Assembly (NCBI RefSeq): GCF_011493005.1
Contig: NZ_CP049156.1
Coordinates: forward strand, 2,728,001 to 2,792,000
Source: Caballeronia sp. SBC1
Lineage (GTDB): Bacteria > Pseudomonadota > Gammaproteobacteria > Burkholderiales > Burkholderiaceae
DNA length: 64,000 nt
Direction: 5' to 3'
Within the stretch, counting starts at the first letter, position 1; every line of letters starts with the position of its first letter. The notes under the pieces are model-generated. The model saw only the letters and a program-made list of their open reading frames with translations. It searched no databases and was not told the DNA's origin. The position numbers and the translations under genes are program-made. This document shows positions 9,204 to 18,797 of the stretch, in pieces.

Positions 9204-10202
9204 TTACTTCAACTGCATCTTCCCGCCCATCATCAGCGCGTGCATCGACGCATTGCCGACCGCCGCGCCAAACTTGCGCGCCACCCGCTCACCAATGCTC
9301 TCCTTCTGCGTGTAATCGACAATATCCGGCTGCTTGACGATCTCGCGTGCGACGTAATCGGCGTCGCCGAAACCATCGGCGAGACCGAGCTCCACGCTCT
9401 TCTGACCCGTCCAGAACATGCCCGAGAACACATCCGGCGTATCTTTCAGCCGCTTGCCCCGGCCTTGTTTGACGCCATCGATGAATTGCTGGTGAATCTG
9501 GTCGAGCATGTCCTGCGCGTGGGCATCCATAGCTGGCGTTTCGGGCGAAAACGGATCGAATGCGCCTTTATTTGCGCCCGAGGTGTGCAGCCGGCGTTGC
9601 ACGCCAAGCTTGTCCATCAGGCCCGTAAAGCCGAAACCGTCCATCAGCACGCCAATCGATCCGACGATACTCGCCTTGTCGACATAGATTTTATCGGCAG
9701 CCGCCGCGGCGTAATAACCGCCCGACGCGCACATGTCGCCCACGACCACATACAGCGGCTTCGACGGATATTTCGTCCGCAAGCGCGTGATCTCGCGATT
9801 GATGATGCCCGCCTGCACCGGACTGCCGCCCGGGCTGTTGCAGCGAAGAATCACCGCCGCCGTGCCGTCGTCTTCAAAAGCGCTGTCAAGCGCTGCGTTG
9901 ACGTTGTCCGAGCTAGCGTCGCTATTGGCGGCAATTTCGCCTTCCAGTTCGACCAGCGCCGTGTGGCGCGCGGTTTTAGCGACTTTGTCACTGGTGAAAT
10001 CGAACGCGCTCCAGACCGCTATCGCCAGGATCGCGAGGAACACGAAGCGGAAAAAGATCCGCCAGCGGCGCGCGGCCCGCTGTTCATTGATGGCCGCAAG
10101 CGCGATGCGTTCGAGCGCGGCGCGCTCCCAGTTGTCGCCGGTGTCGCCGATGGATTTGGAACGCGCCTTATCCGCGGAATCGGTGGGAATTTGATCGGAC
10201 AT
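9204..10202 (-). CDS. sppA: S49 family signal peptide peptidase (SppA-like, membrane-anchored)
   Basis: This inner-membrane serine protease probably degrades cleaved signal peptides. The 332-residue short (single-domain) form has one membrane helix near residues 57-77 (FRFVFLAILAIAVWSAF). The protease domain carries LRCNSPGGSPVQ, the Ser in MCASGGYYAAAAADKIY and the DKASIVGSIGV segment of the Ser-Lys dyad family. The frame is open further upstream; MSDQIPTDSA is preferred because AGGCGA lies just before it and the extra 20 residues look non-coding. The downstream Rieske and HAD genes run in the same direction. Confidence 0.9.
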   Translation of the reverse strand: MSDQIPTDSADKARSKSIGDTGDNWERAALERIALAAINEQRAARRWRIFFRFVFLAILAIAVWSAFDFTSDKVAKTARHTALVELEGEIAANSDASSDNVNAALDSAFEDDGTAAVILRCNSPGGSPVQAGIINREITRLRTKYPSKPLYVVVGDMCASGGYYAAAAADKIYVDKASIVGSIGVLMDGFGFTGLMDKLGVQRRLHTSGANKGAFDPFSPETPAMDAHAQDMLDQIHQQFIDGVKQGRGKRLKDTPDVFSGMFWTGQKSVELGLADGFGDADYVAREIVKQPDIVDYTQKESIGERVARKFGAAVGNASMHALMMGGKMQLK

Positions 10203-10274
10203 GCGTCGCCTGGTTGACTGATTGAAGATGAAAAGCGGGTTCGTTTCGCATCGAGAGAACAACCGCGAAAACGG

Positions 10275-10697
10275 TCAAGCCGGACGGAGATCGTCGTCGG
10301 GAAGCCAGAAGACGGCGCGGCCGTCAGGTGTGTCGCGATCTTCTGCTGCCACCCGCCGCAAACGCGCACCGCGGCAAGGACCGCCGACGCATTTCCCCGT
10401 GTCCGGCTCGTAAATCGCGCCATGAGTCGCGCACATCAAGTATAAGCCGGAGCTCTCGAAGAACTTGCCTTCGGACCAGTCCATCTCCATGGGCACGTGG
10501 GCGCAGCGGTTGAGGTAGCCAAAGGGTTTGCCGTCGTATCGGACGAAAAACACGGTGGCTTCGCCGCTTTTGTCGAGGGCTTTATGCCGAACGCCGTCGC
10601 CACCGTCGACCAAATCCTCCGACGCGCAGATTCGGACCGGCTCAAGTGGCGTCTTAAGCACCGGCTCATGCACCCGATCAAGCGGCGTTCCTGTCAT
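10275..10697 (-). CDS. Rieske [2Fe-2S] domain protein
   Basis: This is a 140-residue stand-alone Rieske protein. The cluster ligands are CAHVPMEMD (C-x-H) and CATHGAIYEPDTGKC (C-x2-H), spaced as in ferredoxin components and small Rieske proteins of Burkholderiales. No signal peptide is evident, so it is probably cytosolic. Its start overlaps the upstream HAD-phosphatase stop (ATGA), so they are cotranslated. The electron partner is unknown. Confidence 0.9.
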   Translation of the reverse strand: MTGTPLDRVHEPVLKTPLEPVRICASEDLVDGGDGVRHKALDKSGEATVFFVRYDGKPFGYLNRCAHVPMEMDWSEGKFFESSGLYLMCATHGAIYEPDTGKCVGGPCRGARLRRVAAEDRDTPDGRAVFWLPDDDLRPA

Positions 10698-11353
10698 GCA
10701 TTCTCCCGCAGCCAGTCTCCCAGCGACGTCACGTTTTCAGCCACGAACAGCGGCTCCAGCGCGTGCAGCGACTTCGCCGGATGCGCGCCGTACGTCACGC
10801 CGACCGCCGCCGCGCCCGCATTCTTCGCCATCTGCAGGTCGTGCGTGGTGTCGCCGACCATCACGGTGCGGCTCACGTCCTGCCCGAGTTCGCGCGTGAG
10901 TTCGTGCAACATGGCCGGATGCGGCTTGGAGAAGGTTTCATCGGCGCAGCGCGTGCCGTCGAAGAGACTCGTCAGGCGCGACTGGTCCAGCGCGCGGTTC
11001 AGGCCCACACGGCTTTTGCCCGTTGCGACCGCGAGCAGATAACCCTCGTCGCGCAAGTTCTGCAACATGCCGCGCACGCCGTCGAAGAGCTCGGTTTGCT
11101 CACCCTTGATCAAATAGTGAAAGCGATACCGCTCGGCAAGCTTCGGGTAATCGACGGGATCGAGCGTGGGCGCGGCGATCTGCAGCGCGTCGCGCAGCCC
11201 CAGCCCGATCACGTAACTTGCCGCTTCGTCGGCGGGAACGGGCAGGCTCAGGTCGCGGCACGCTGCCTGAATGCTGCGCGTAATGTGCGCAGTGGAATCC
11301 ATCAAGGTGCCGTCCCAGTCGAAGACAATCAGATCGAATTGCTGACGGGCCAT
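10694..11353 (-). CDS. HAD-IA phosphatase, phosphoglycolate-phosphatase-like
   Basis: The 219-residue haloacid-dehalogenase-fold hydrolase has motif I FDWDGTLMDS (nucleophile Asp near 11), motif II VATGKS near 117, Lys in FSKPHP, and motif IV VGDTTHDLQMAKNAG near 165. The helical cap lies between motifs I and II. It resembles Gph and the HAD protein next to rluC in many beta-proteobacteria. The substrate is not fixed by sequence. Its ATG directly abuts the rluC stop codon. Confidence 0.88.
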   Translation of the reverse strand: MARQQFDLIVFDWDGTLMDSTAHITRSIQAACRDLSLPVPADEAASYVIGLGLRDALQIAAPTLDPVDYPKLAERYRFHYLIKGEQTELFDGVRGMLQNLRDEGYLLAVATGKSRVGLNRALDQSRLTSLFDGTRCADETFSKPHPAMLHELTRELGQDVSRTVMVGDTTHDLQMAKNAGAAAVGVTYGAHPAKSLHALEPLFVAENVTSLGDWLRENA

Positions 11354-12358
11354 TTATTGCGTCTCTCTAAAATTTTGTTTGAGTTGTTCGATGAAGCGCC
11401 GACACTCGGCCGGCAGCGGCGCCTCAACCTGAAGCGTCTCGCCGGTCGCCGGATGCACGAGTTTCAGCCGGAAAGCGTGCAGAAACATGCGTTTGAGCGA
11501 CGGATTGGCGTCGGTGCGAACCAGATTCTTGTTTAGCGCGAAGTCGCCGTATTTGGTGTCACCGGCGATCGGCAGGCCGATATGCGCCATATGCACACGA
11601 ATCTGATGCGTACGGCCTGTCTTGAGTTCCGCCTCGACCCACGCGTAGTCGCTGAAGCGCTCGATCAAATTGAACACCGTATGCGACGCGAGCCCGTCGT
11701 CCTGGACGCGCACGCGGCGCTCGCCCTCGGGCGTCAGGTATTTGTGCAGCGGTTCCTTCACAATCCGCCGACGGCCCCAGCCCGCCAGCCAGTCGCCGTG
11801 ACCGACGGCCTGATAGCGTTTATCGATACGATTTTCGCGCATTTGCTCGTGCACGTTGATCAGCGCCGAGCGCTTCTTCGCGAGCATCAGCACACCGGAC
11901 GTCTCGCGATCCAGCCGATGCACCAATTCGAGGAATTTCGCCTGCGGGCGCGCGTTGCGCAATTGTTCGATAACACCAAACGCCACGCCGCTGCCGCCAT
12001 GAACGGCGACGCCCGCGGGTTTATCGATCACGATCAGGTGATCGTCTTCAAATAGTATGGGGAATTCGGCTGCCGGAGCATTCGATGAAACCGCCGTTTC
12101 GTCCAGTTGCGCGGTGCGAATAGGCGGTACGCGGACGAGATCGCCCATCTCCAGTCTATAAGCAGCGTCAATACGGCCTTTGTTTACGCGCACTTCCCCG
12201 CTGCGCAAAATCCGGTAAATATGACTTTTCGGTACGCCTTTACAGACGCGAAGTAAAAAATTGTCGATGCGCTGACCCGCCGCATTTTCGTCGATCTCGA
12301 TCATTGAGACCTGTTCGCTTGCGACCTTTTTATGGGATGTTTTGCCTAACTCATTCAT
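11354..12358 (-). CDS. rluC: 23S rRNA pseudouridine synthase (955/2504/2580)
   Basis: RluC isomerises specific 23S rRNA uridines to pseudouridine. The 334-residue protein has an N-terminal S4 RNA-binding domain (QRIDNFLLRVCKGVPKSHIYRILRSGEVRVN split across residues 29-59). The catalytic domain carries Asp150 in VHRLDRETSGVLMLAK, and GRTHQIRVHMAHIGLPIAGD is near residue 245. It is divergent from rne, as in E. coli and most proteobacteria. Confidence 0.95.
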   Translation of the reverse strand: MNELGKTSHKKVASEQVSMIEIDENAAGQRIDNFLLRVCKGVPKSHIYRILRSGEVRVNKGRIDAAYRLEMGDLVRVPPIRTAQLDETAVSSNAPAAEFPILFEDDHLIVIDKPAGVAVHGGSGVAFGVIEQLRNARPQAKFLELVHRLDRETSGVLMLAKKRSALINVHEQMRENRIDKRYQAVGHGDWLAGWGRRRIVKEPLHKYLTPEGERRVRVQDDGLASHTVFNLIERFSDYAWVEAELKTGRTHQIRVHMAHIGLPIAGDTKYGDFALNKNLVRTDANPSLKRMFLHAFRLKLVHPATGETLQVEAPLPAECRRFIEQLKQNFRETQ

Positions 12359-12370
12359 TCTGAATATAAT
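12342..12370 (+). promoter_or_regulatory. Possible rne promoter
   Basis: TATAAT at 12365-12370 is preceded by TTGCCT at 12342-12347 with 17-bp spacing, inside the 5' end of rluC. If used it would give rne a leader of about 900 nt. This is a weak assignment based on motif match only. Confidence 0.3.
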
Positions 12371-13283
12371 TTGCGGACAGTCTGGAAAAAGCCACTAAGC
12401 TGGCCGGATGTTGTCAGACTGTACAGGTGCAAGCGTTAAGCCGTTATTTTACTTGCGCCCAGGGCCAGTTGCTCACCCGGAAAACGGAGTAACAAGTTGC
12501 ACGCACGACGATATCGCACGGCAGGGACGGTGCCCACAGGCGCGTTCGGTCGAGTCGATCGTCGACACGGTAACGGATTTTTGGCGATCAAGAATTTTAT
12601 CGGCGAGAGGCGATGAGGCCGGGACTTAAACCCGGCTTCTTCCGGATGTGACCCGGGTATCAGGCAGGTATCTAAAAGATATCGAGCGGGTATCAGGTTA
12701 GGGTGAACGGAACATCGTCGCTTGGCCGTTGCGAAGAAAACGGCTTCTGCTGCAAGCTGCGCTGAAACGGGCGAAGCGTGGCGGAAGCCGCAACAAGACG
12801 AGACACCCAACGCGGTTGCCGGGCGCTTTGAGCACCTGGCAAACCGCAACGGCAATCTGCCGCAGGTTTGGAAAACGTCGGTCGGTTTGCTTGTTTGCGC
12901 AGGTTTTGCGCGAAGACCCTCCACCCGTTTGACACTGTGTCAGGCCGCATCCGGCTGCTGCTGGCTGCGCTGCCGGCTCTTCACGTAGTTTGAAGGACGT
13001 CGAGCCGCAGCGCTGTGCCGCTTAAGCCGCCAGCCGTTGCTTCACGGCGTGTCAAAGTCTGTTCGCATGTGCCCCAAGGCTGGTTGCCCGCCGCGACGCA
13101 TTTCGTCGCTGGCCGGTGACCAGGCCCGTCGCAGGCAATTCTCCCCGCCAGAACTCCCGCTCCAGCGTGCTTTGTGACAACACACACAAAAAAGCGCGGC
13201 GCGCCCGCCCTCCTGCTTCACGCGACTGACAACCGCGCGAATTCGCTCGATGGGGGCCGGTAGAGCCGCTCTGGAGCCGTCCA
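12371..13283 (+). promoter_or_regulatory. Long non-coding leader upstream of rne
   Basis: About 0.9 kb between divergent rluC and rne holds no convincing gene. RNase E genes typically have long structured 5' UTRs that bind RNase E for autoregulation, so much of this is probably leader. A local repeat, GGTATCAGG twice plus GGTATC (about 12655-12700), lies in it. A GGAG ribosome-binding site precedes the rne ATG. Confidence 0.5.
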
Positions 13284-16200
13284 ATGAAACGCATGCTGTT
13301 TAACGCGACGCAGCAAGAAGAATTGCGCGTCGCCATCGTCGATGGGCAAAAACTCATCGACATCGACATCGAAACTGCCGGCCGCGAACAGCGCAAAGGC
13401 AATATCTACAAGGGAGTTATTACCCGCATCGAGCCCTCGCTCGAAGCGTGTTTTGTGAACTACGGCGAAGACCGCCACGGTTTCCTGCCGTTCAAGGAAG
13501 TCGCGCGCCAGTATTTCAAGGACGGCGTCGACATGCGCTCCGCGCGCATCCAGGACGCGCTGCGCGAAGGCCAGGAACTGATCATTCAGGTCGAAAAGGA
13601 AGAGCGCGGCAACAAGGGCGCAGCCCTGACCACGTTTATCTCGCTCGCCGGACGGTATCTCGTTTTGATGCCGAACAACCCGCGCGGCGGTGGTGTATCG
13701 CGCCGGATTGAAGGCGACGAGCGCCAGGAATTGCGCGAAACAATGTCGCAGCTCGATTTGCCGGAAGGCATGAGCATCATCGCGCGGACAGCAGGGATTG
13801 GCCGTTCGGCCGAAGAACTTCAGTGGGACCTGAATTACCTGATGCAGCTGTGGCGCGCGGTGGAAGCGGCGTCGCAAAGCGGCGTGGCCGGCAAGCCGAT
13901 GCTGATTTATCTGGAATCCAGCTTGGTGATCCGCGCAATCCGCGATTATTTCCAGCCGGATATCGGCGAAATTCTGATCGATACCACCGAAATCCATGAC
14001 CAGGCCAGCGCCTTCATGGACATCGTGATGCCGGATAACTTGAGCAAAGTTAAGCGCTATCACGACGACGTTCCCCTCTTCTCCCGCTTCCAGATCGAAC
14101 ACCAGATTGAAACCGCGTATTCGCGCACGGTGCCGTTGCCCTCGGGCGGCGCGATCGTGATCGACCACACGGAAGCACTGGTGGCTATCGACGTGAACTC
14201 GGCCCGCTCGACCAAGGGCGCGGACATTGAGGAAACAGCGACCCGCACGAACCTTGAAGCCGCCGACGAAGTCGCGCGCCAGTTGCGCCTGCGCGATCTG
14301 GGCGGCTTGATCGTGATCGACTTTATCGACATGGAGTCGGCCAAGAGCCAGCGCGAAGTCGAGCAACGTCTCAAAGACGCGCTCAAGCACGACCGTGCGC
14401 GCGTACAAATGGGCAAGATTTCGCGCTTCGGTTTGATGGAGCTGTCGCGTCAGCGCCTGCGTCCGGCACTCTCCGAAGGCAGCCACGTGACGTGCCCGCG
14501 TTGTAACGGCACGGGCCACATCCGCGATACCGAATCGTCCGCGCTGCAAGTGCTGCGGATCATTCAGGAAGAAGCAATGAAGGAAAACACCGCGGCAATT
14601 CATTGCCAGGTGCCGGTGGAAGTGACCGCCTTCCTGCTGAACGAAAAGCGTTCGGAAATCAACAAGATCGAGTCGCGCTTCAAGGTCAACGTCGTGTTGA
14701 TCCCGAACAAGCATCTCGAAACGCCGCATTACAAGCTGGAACGCCTGCGTCACGACGACACGCGTCTCGACGAACCGCGTGCCTCCTGGAAGATGGCCGA
14801 GGAAGCGGCGCACGAACTGGAATCCGAAACGGGTTACAGCAAGCGCACCGAAGAAATCAAGCCGAAGCAGGAAGCGATGGTCAAGGGCATCACGCCGACA
14901 TCGCCTGCGCCTAGCGCGCCGGTGAAGGTCGCTGCGGCTCCCGTGGCTGCGACTCCCGTGGCGGCTGCTTCAACAGGAACGGGCGGGTTTATCGGCTGGC
15001 TGAAGAACCTGTTCGGCGTCCAGCCCGAAGTAAAACCGGCGCCTGCGCCGGTCGTCGCGCCCACGCCGGCACGTCCGGCCCGTGGCGAACGGCCAGAGCG
15101 TTCGGGTGCAGGTGGTGACCGCAACCGCAATCGTCGTGGTGGTGCGGCTTCGCGCGATAGCGCCGCCGCCACTACCGGCGCTACGCCAAGCGCGGCGGGC
15201 ACGGCAGGTGGTCGTCAAAACCCGCGCCGCGAGGAACGGGAACCGAAGGAAACGCGTGAACCGCGCGAAGCACGTGAGACCCGCGAGCCGCGCGAACCCC
15301 GCGAACCGCGTGGCGGACGTGAAGGCCGTGAGCCGCGTGAGGCTCGTGAAGGACGTGAACCGCGCGAAGTGCGCGAGCCTCGGGAGCCGCGCGAACCGCG
15401 TGAGAACCGTGGTGAACGCGCACCGGAACGTGCTGAAGCCGCCGATCGCGGTGAACGCCGTGAACGTGGGGAGCGCCCGGAACGGGGTGAGCGCCGCAAG
15501 CCACAGCCGGAAGCCGCCGTCGAAGCGTTGACGCAGGGTGAAACGGTGGTGTCGGAGTTGACGGAAAACACCGCTTCGGCCCAGGAATCGCAGCAGAACG
15601 GCAACGCTGACGCATTGCAGGCTGATCAGGCCAGCGCAGCGCGTGAAGGCGAAGAGCGCCGTCGCCGTCGTCGGGGCCGTCGTGGTGGACGCCGTGATCG
15701 CGAGGAAGACGGCGTGACGCTCAATCAAGCCGCCGACGTTGCAGAAAACGAAGGCAACGCTGACAGCGAACGCGCTCAAGCCGGGGTGTTTGACACGGAT
15801 TCGTCGAATGAAGCCGACGACAGCCGCGATTTCGCACCCGTTGTGGCTAAGCCGGTTGTGCAGGCTCCCGCCCAAGAACCAGCACACGCAGTCATGGTCG
15901 AGCCGGTTTCGGTCGCCGCGATCAGCGTGACGGAGTTGCCGGAACCGGTTCGTGTCGTGCAGGTTGCGCCGGTTGAAGCCGCGCCCGTGGAAGCGAGACG
16001 TGCCGAAGCCGAAGGTTTTGTCGTGTCGCATGCAGCGCAGGAAGTGCATGCCGCACAGGAAACCAGCGCAGCGGTTGCCGAAGCGCCCGCAACCGACATC
16101 TTCGAAAAGCCAGCGTCACGGCCAATCGAAAATCCGTTCGGACCGACGCCGAAGGTAGCGGAAGAGAAGGTCGAAAGTCCTTTCGCCGATACCCCGAAGG

Positions 16201-16679
16201 CAGCCGAACCCGCGCCTGTCGTTGCGCCCGTCGTTGCTCACGCAGCGCCGGAAGCTCAAGTCGCTGAGCCGGTGAACACGGCGCCTGTCGCCGCGACGCC
16301 GGCATCGGAGACGGTTGCACCGATCGATTCGCCTGCGCCGGTTGTTGCCGAGGCGTTGGCTCCGGACGAAGCCGAGCCGGTGAAGACGTTTGAACCGGTG
16401 GAAACCGTGGCGCCCGTTGCGGCCGCTCCTGTAGCGGCCGCAACGGTTGCTCCAGTTGCCCCGGTCGCCGCTGTCACCCTGAAGGAAGAAGTGCTCAAGC
16501 CGATGCTGGATACGGCGGGCCTAGTCTGGGTGAACACCGACGCCGACAAGCTCCGCGCAGCCCGCGAAGCTGCAGCCCAGGCGGAAGCGCCGAAGCGTGT
16601 CGTGCGCGAACGCAAGCGACTGCCGCCGCTGGACGCCGCGCCAATGCAGCAAGTGGAAACAGGTAAAGACGCACAGTAA
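13284..16679 (+). CDS. rne: Ribonuclease E
   Basis: This endoribonuclease processes rRNA, tRNA and mRNA and scaffolds the degradosome. The 1131-residue protein has the S1 domain ([20 protein letters not shown], about residues 37-118), the DNase I-like catalytic site with Asp303 (AIDVNSARS) and Asp346 (IVIDFIDM), and the zinc link Cys404/Cys407 (CPRCNG); these positions match E. coli RNase E. The C-terminal half is disordered: an Arg/Glu/Pro repeat region (about 648-735), an Arg-rich block [17 protein letters not shown] (about 791-808, likely RNA binding) and a long Ala/Val/Pro tail. Large antisense frames over it are shadows. Confidence 0.97.
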   Translation: MKRMLFNATQQEELRVAIVDGQKLIDIDIETAGREQRKGNIYKGVITRIEPSLEACFVNYGEDRHGFLPFKEVARQYFKDGVDMRSARIQDALREGQELIIQVEKEERGNKGAALTTFISLAGRYLVLMPNNPRGGGVSRRIEGDERQELRETMSQLDLPEGMSIIARTAGIGRSAEELQWDLNYLMQLWRAVEAASQSGVAGKPMLIYLESSLVIRAIRDYFQPDIGEILIDTTEIHDQASAFMDIVMPDNLSKVKRYHDDVPLFSRFQIEHQIETAYSRTVPLPSGGAIVIDHTEALVAIDVNSARSTKGADIEETATRTNLEAADEVARQLRLRDLGGLIVIDFIDMESAKSQREVEQRLKDALKHDRARVQMGKISRFGLMELSRQRLRPALSEGSHVTCPRCNGTGHIRDTESSALQVLRIIQEEAMKENTAAIHCQVPVEVTAFLLNEKRSEINKIESRFKVNVVLIPNKHLETPHYKLERLRHDDTRLDEPRASWKMAEEAAHELESETGYSKRTEEIKPKQEAMVKGITPTSPAPSAPVKVAAAPVAATPVAAASTGTGGFIGWLKNLFGVQPEVKPAPAPVVAPTPARPARGERPERSGAGGDRNRNRRGGAASRDSAAATTGATPSAAGTAGGRQNPRREEREPKETREPREARETREPREPREPRGGREGREPREAREGREPREVREPREPREPRENRGERAPERAEAADRGERRERGERPERGERRKPQPEAAVEALTQGETVVSELTENTASAQESQQNGNADALQADQASAAREGEERRRRRRGRRGGRRDREEDGVTLNQAADVAENEGNADSERAQAGVFDTDSSNEADDSRDFAPVVAKPVVQAPAQEPAHAVMVEPVSVAAISVTELPEPVRVVQVAPVEAAPVEARRAEAEGFVVSHAAQEVHAAQETSAAVAEAPATDIFEKPASRPIENPFGPTPKVAEEKVESPFADTPKAAEPAPVVAPVVAHAAPEAQVAEPVNTAPVAATPASETVAPIDSPAPVVAEALAPDEAEPVKTFEPVETVAPVAAAPVAAATVAPVAPVAAVTLKEEVLKPMLDTAGLVWVNTDADKLRAAREAAAQAEAPKRVVRERKRLPPLDAAPMQQVETGKDAQ

Positions 16680-16696
16680 ACACGTCTGACGTTTCG

Positions 16697-16737
16697 AAAA
16701 GCGCCACGTGACTTCGGTCGGTGGCGCTTTTTTTATT
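16697..16737 (+). terminator. Terminator after rne
   Basis: AAAAGCGCCAC and GTGGCGCTTTT form a stem at 16697-16707 / 16721-16730, followed by a run of Ts (16728-16734), 17 nt after the rne stop. Confidence 0.88.
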
Positions 16738-16864
16738 GGAGGGATGACAAATGCCCGTGAAAAGGCGATGGCGAGCCGCCTTAAGAGCGCCCTTCCGCTA
16801 AAATGAATTGTTCGAAGTCCAAAGTGGCGCGCTCCGCCGCCGCTGCACGAGAATTAAAACGATC

Positions 16865-17974
16865 ATGTCCCGACGCATCATTCCTGTCACCGATGTCAGC
16901 GCGATCCCGGATTATTCCGGCATCGCGGCGACGCCGCGCGGACTGCTCACCGACCGGCTGTCGCGTGATCTGCGTGATCTGCGCATATCGGTGACTGATC
17001 GTTGCAATTTTCGCTGCGTGTACTGCATGCCGCGCGAAGTCTTCGATAAAAACTACGAATTTCTGCCGCATAGCGCCCTGCTGTCGTTCGAGGAAATCGA
17101 GCGGCTGGCGCGGTTGTTCGTCGAGCACGGCGTTGAAAAAATCCGGCTGACCGGCGGCGAACCGCTGCTGCGCAAGAACATCGAATTCCTGATCGAACGG
17201 CTGGCGCTATTGCGCACGCCGGAAGGCCGTCCGCTCGATATCACGCTCACCACCAACGGGTCGATCCTCGCCCGCAAGGCGCGCTCGCTGAAAGACGCGG
17301 GGTTATCGCGGGTAACGGTGAGCCTGGACGCGCTCGACGATGCGTTGTTTCGTCGCATGAACGACGCCGATTTCGCCGTCGCCGACGTGCTCGAAGGCAT
17401 TGAGGCCGCGCACGCCGCCGGCCTGGCGCCGCTGAAGGTCAACATGGTGGTCAAGCGCGGCACGAACGACGCCGAAATCGTGCCAATGGCGCGCCATTTC
17501 AAAGGCAGCGGCACGGTGCTGCGCTTTATCGAATATATGGATGTGGGTGCGTCAAACGGCTGGAACATGAGCGAAGTGTTGCCGTCGGCGGATGTGGTCG
17601 CGCGCATTGCCGAACATTTTCCGCTGCGGCCGCTCGAAGCCCACAATGACGCCGAGACCGCGCAACGCTGGGGTTACCAGGACGGCGGCGGAGAGATAGG
17701 TGTCATTTCGAGCGTGACGCGAGCGTTCTGCAGCTCCTGCACGCGCGCCCGCCTCTCTACCGAAGGCAAGCTCTACTTGTGCCTGTTCGCCACGTCCGGC
17801 CACGACTTGCGCGCGCTGATCCGTAGCGGCGCGAGCGACGCTACGGTCGCGACAGCCATCGCCCGGATCTGGGAAGCGCGCACCGACCGCTACTCGGAAT
17901 TTCGCGGCAGCAACGCGTTGCCCGCTGCCGACCCGGACGCACCGCGCGTCGAAATGTCCTATATCGGCGGCTGA
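16865..17974 (+). CDS. moaA: GTP 3',8-cyclase (molybdenum cofactor synthesis)
   Basis: MoaA is the radical-SAM enzyme converting GTP to 3',8-cyclo-7,8-dihydro-GTP, the first step of molybdopterin synthesis. Starting at the ATG of [10 protein letters not shown] it has 369 residues. The N-terminal cluster is Cys47, Cys51 and Cys54 (CNFRCVYC). The C-terminal cluster is [21 protein letters not shown]. The protein ends in the GG dipeptide needed by the family. The frame extends upstream only through a TTG with no family similarity, so the later ATG is preferred. It is followed one base later by mobA. Confidence 0.95.
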   Translation: MSRRIIPVTDVSAIPDYSGIAATPRGLLTDRLSRDLRDLRISVTDRCNFRCVYCMPREVFDKNYEFLPHSALLSFEEIERLARLFVEHGVEKIRLTGGEPLLRKNIEFLIERLALLRTPEGRPLDITLTTNGSILARKARSLKDAGLSRVTVSLDALDDALFRRMNDADFAVADVLEGIEAAHAAGLAPLKVNMVVKRGTNDAEIVPMARHFKGSGTVLRFIEYMDVGASNGWNMSEVLPSADVVARIAEHFPLRPLEAHNDAETAQRWGYQDGGGEIGVISSVTRAFCSSCTRARLSTEGKLYLCLFATSGHDLRALIRSGASDATVATAIARIWEARTDRYSEFRGSNALPAADPDAPRVEMSYIGG

Positions 17975-17975
17975 C

Positions 17976-18623
17976 ATGGCCGATGCCGATGTGGCGCGCC
18001 TGACCGGCAGTCCTGTGCACAAGCACGACATCACCGGCGTGGTGCTGGCGGGCGGACGTGGATCGCGCATGGGCGGTGTCGACAAAGGCCTGCAGCCGCT
18101 CGACCTAGAACCGCTTGCGCTCCACGCGCTGCGGCGGCTCAAGCCGCAATGCGGCGCGATGCTGATCAGCGCGAATCGCAGCCTCGAGATCTACGCCCAG
18201 CTTGGCATGCCGTTCGAGGCAAAGGTGATTGTCGATACGTTTCCCGATTTCCCGGGCCCACTTGCCGGGATATCTGCGGCGTTGCATGCAGCGCAAACTG
18301 AATTCGTGCTGTTCGTGCCCTGCGACGCGCCTTTTGTCGACCCTCATCTGGCCGAACGGCTATTCGAAGGCTTGAGCGCCGGACAAGCGGATATCGCGAC
18401 GGCGGCAGTCGTCGATGCCGCGGGCGAACGCCACGTGCACCCGGTTTTCGCGTTGCTGCGCGCGTCGCTGGCGGACGATCTCGACGCGTTCATCCGTGCC
18501 GGCGAACGTAAGGTTCGCGCGTGGTACGCGCGCCACAAGGCGGTAGAAGTGACCTTCGCCAACGAGCGTGCGTTTTACAATGTCAACGATTTGCAGCAGC
18601 TAGCCGATCTCAACCGCAACTAA
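17976..18623 (+). CDS. mobA: Molybdenum cofactor guanylyltransferase
   Basis: MobA attaches GMP to molybdopterin to form the bis-MGD cofactor. The 215-residue protein carries the nucleotide-binding signature LAGGRGSRMGGVDKGLQPL near residues 24-42, and VPCDAPFVD near 110 for Mg binding. It lies one base after moaA and before moeA, so the three form a cofactor operon. About 20 residues precede the conserved core, and a later start is possible. Confidence 0.94.
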   Translation: MADADVARLTGSPVHKHDITGVVLAGGRGSRMGGVDKGLQPLDLEPLALHALRRLKPQCGAMLISANRSLEIYAQLGMPFEAKVIVDTFPDFPGPLAGISAALHAAQTEFVLFVPCDAPFVDPHLAERLFEGLSAGQADIATAAVVDAAGERHVHPVFALLRASLADDLDAFIRAGERKVRAWYARHKAVEVTFANERAFYNVNDLQQLADLNRN

Positions 18624-18797
18624 GCACTGGTTCGTTTCGTTCCATGCGCGTGTTTGCGGCAAGGCCCCCGGCTTGGTCAGCGCCGCGCTACGTAGCGACT
18701 GCGGCAGCAGTCGCGCCAGCATCCCCGACATGCCAGCCTTTTTCACCGGTCCGCCCGCGGGCTTTACGTCGCGACTTCCGTTCCGATCCACCCATCA

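Noticed and set aside
13218..16049. Long antisense frames over rne (531 and 359 codons, minus strand)
   Set aside because: They lie wholly opposite a conserved gene, have no recognisable domains and are expected from GC-rich codon bias.
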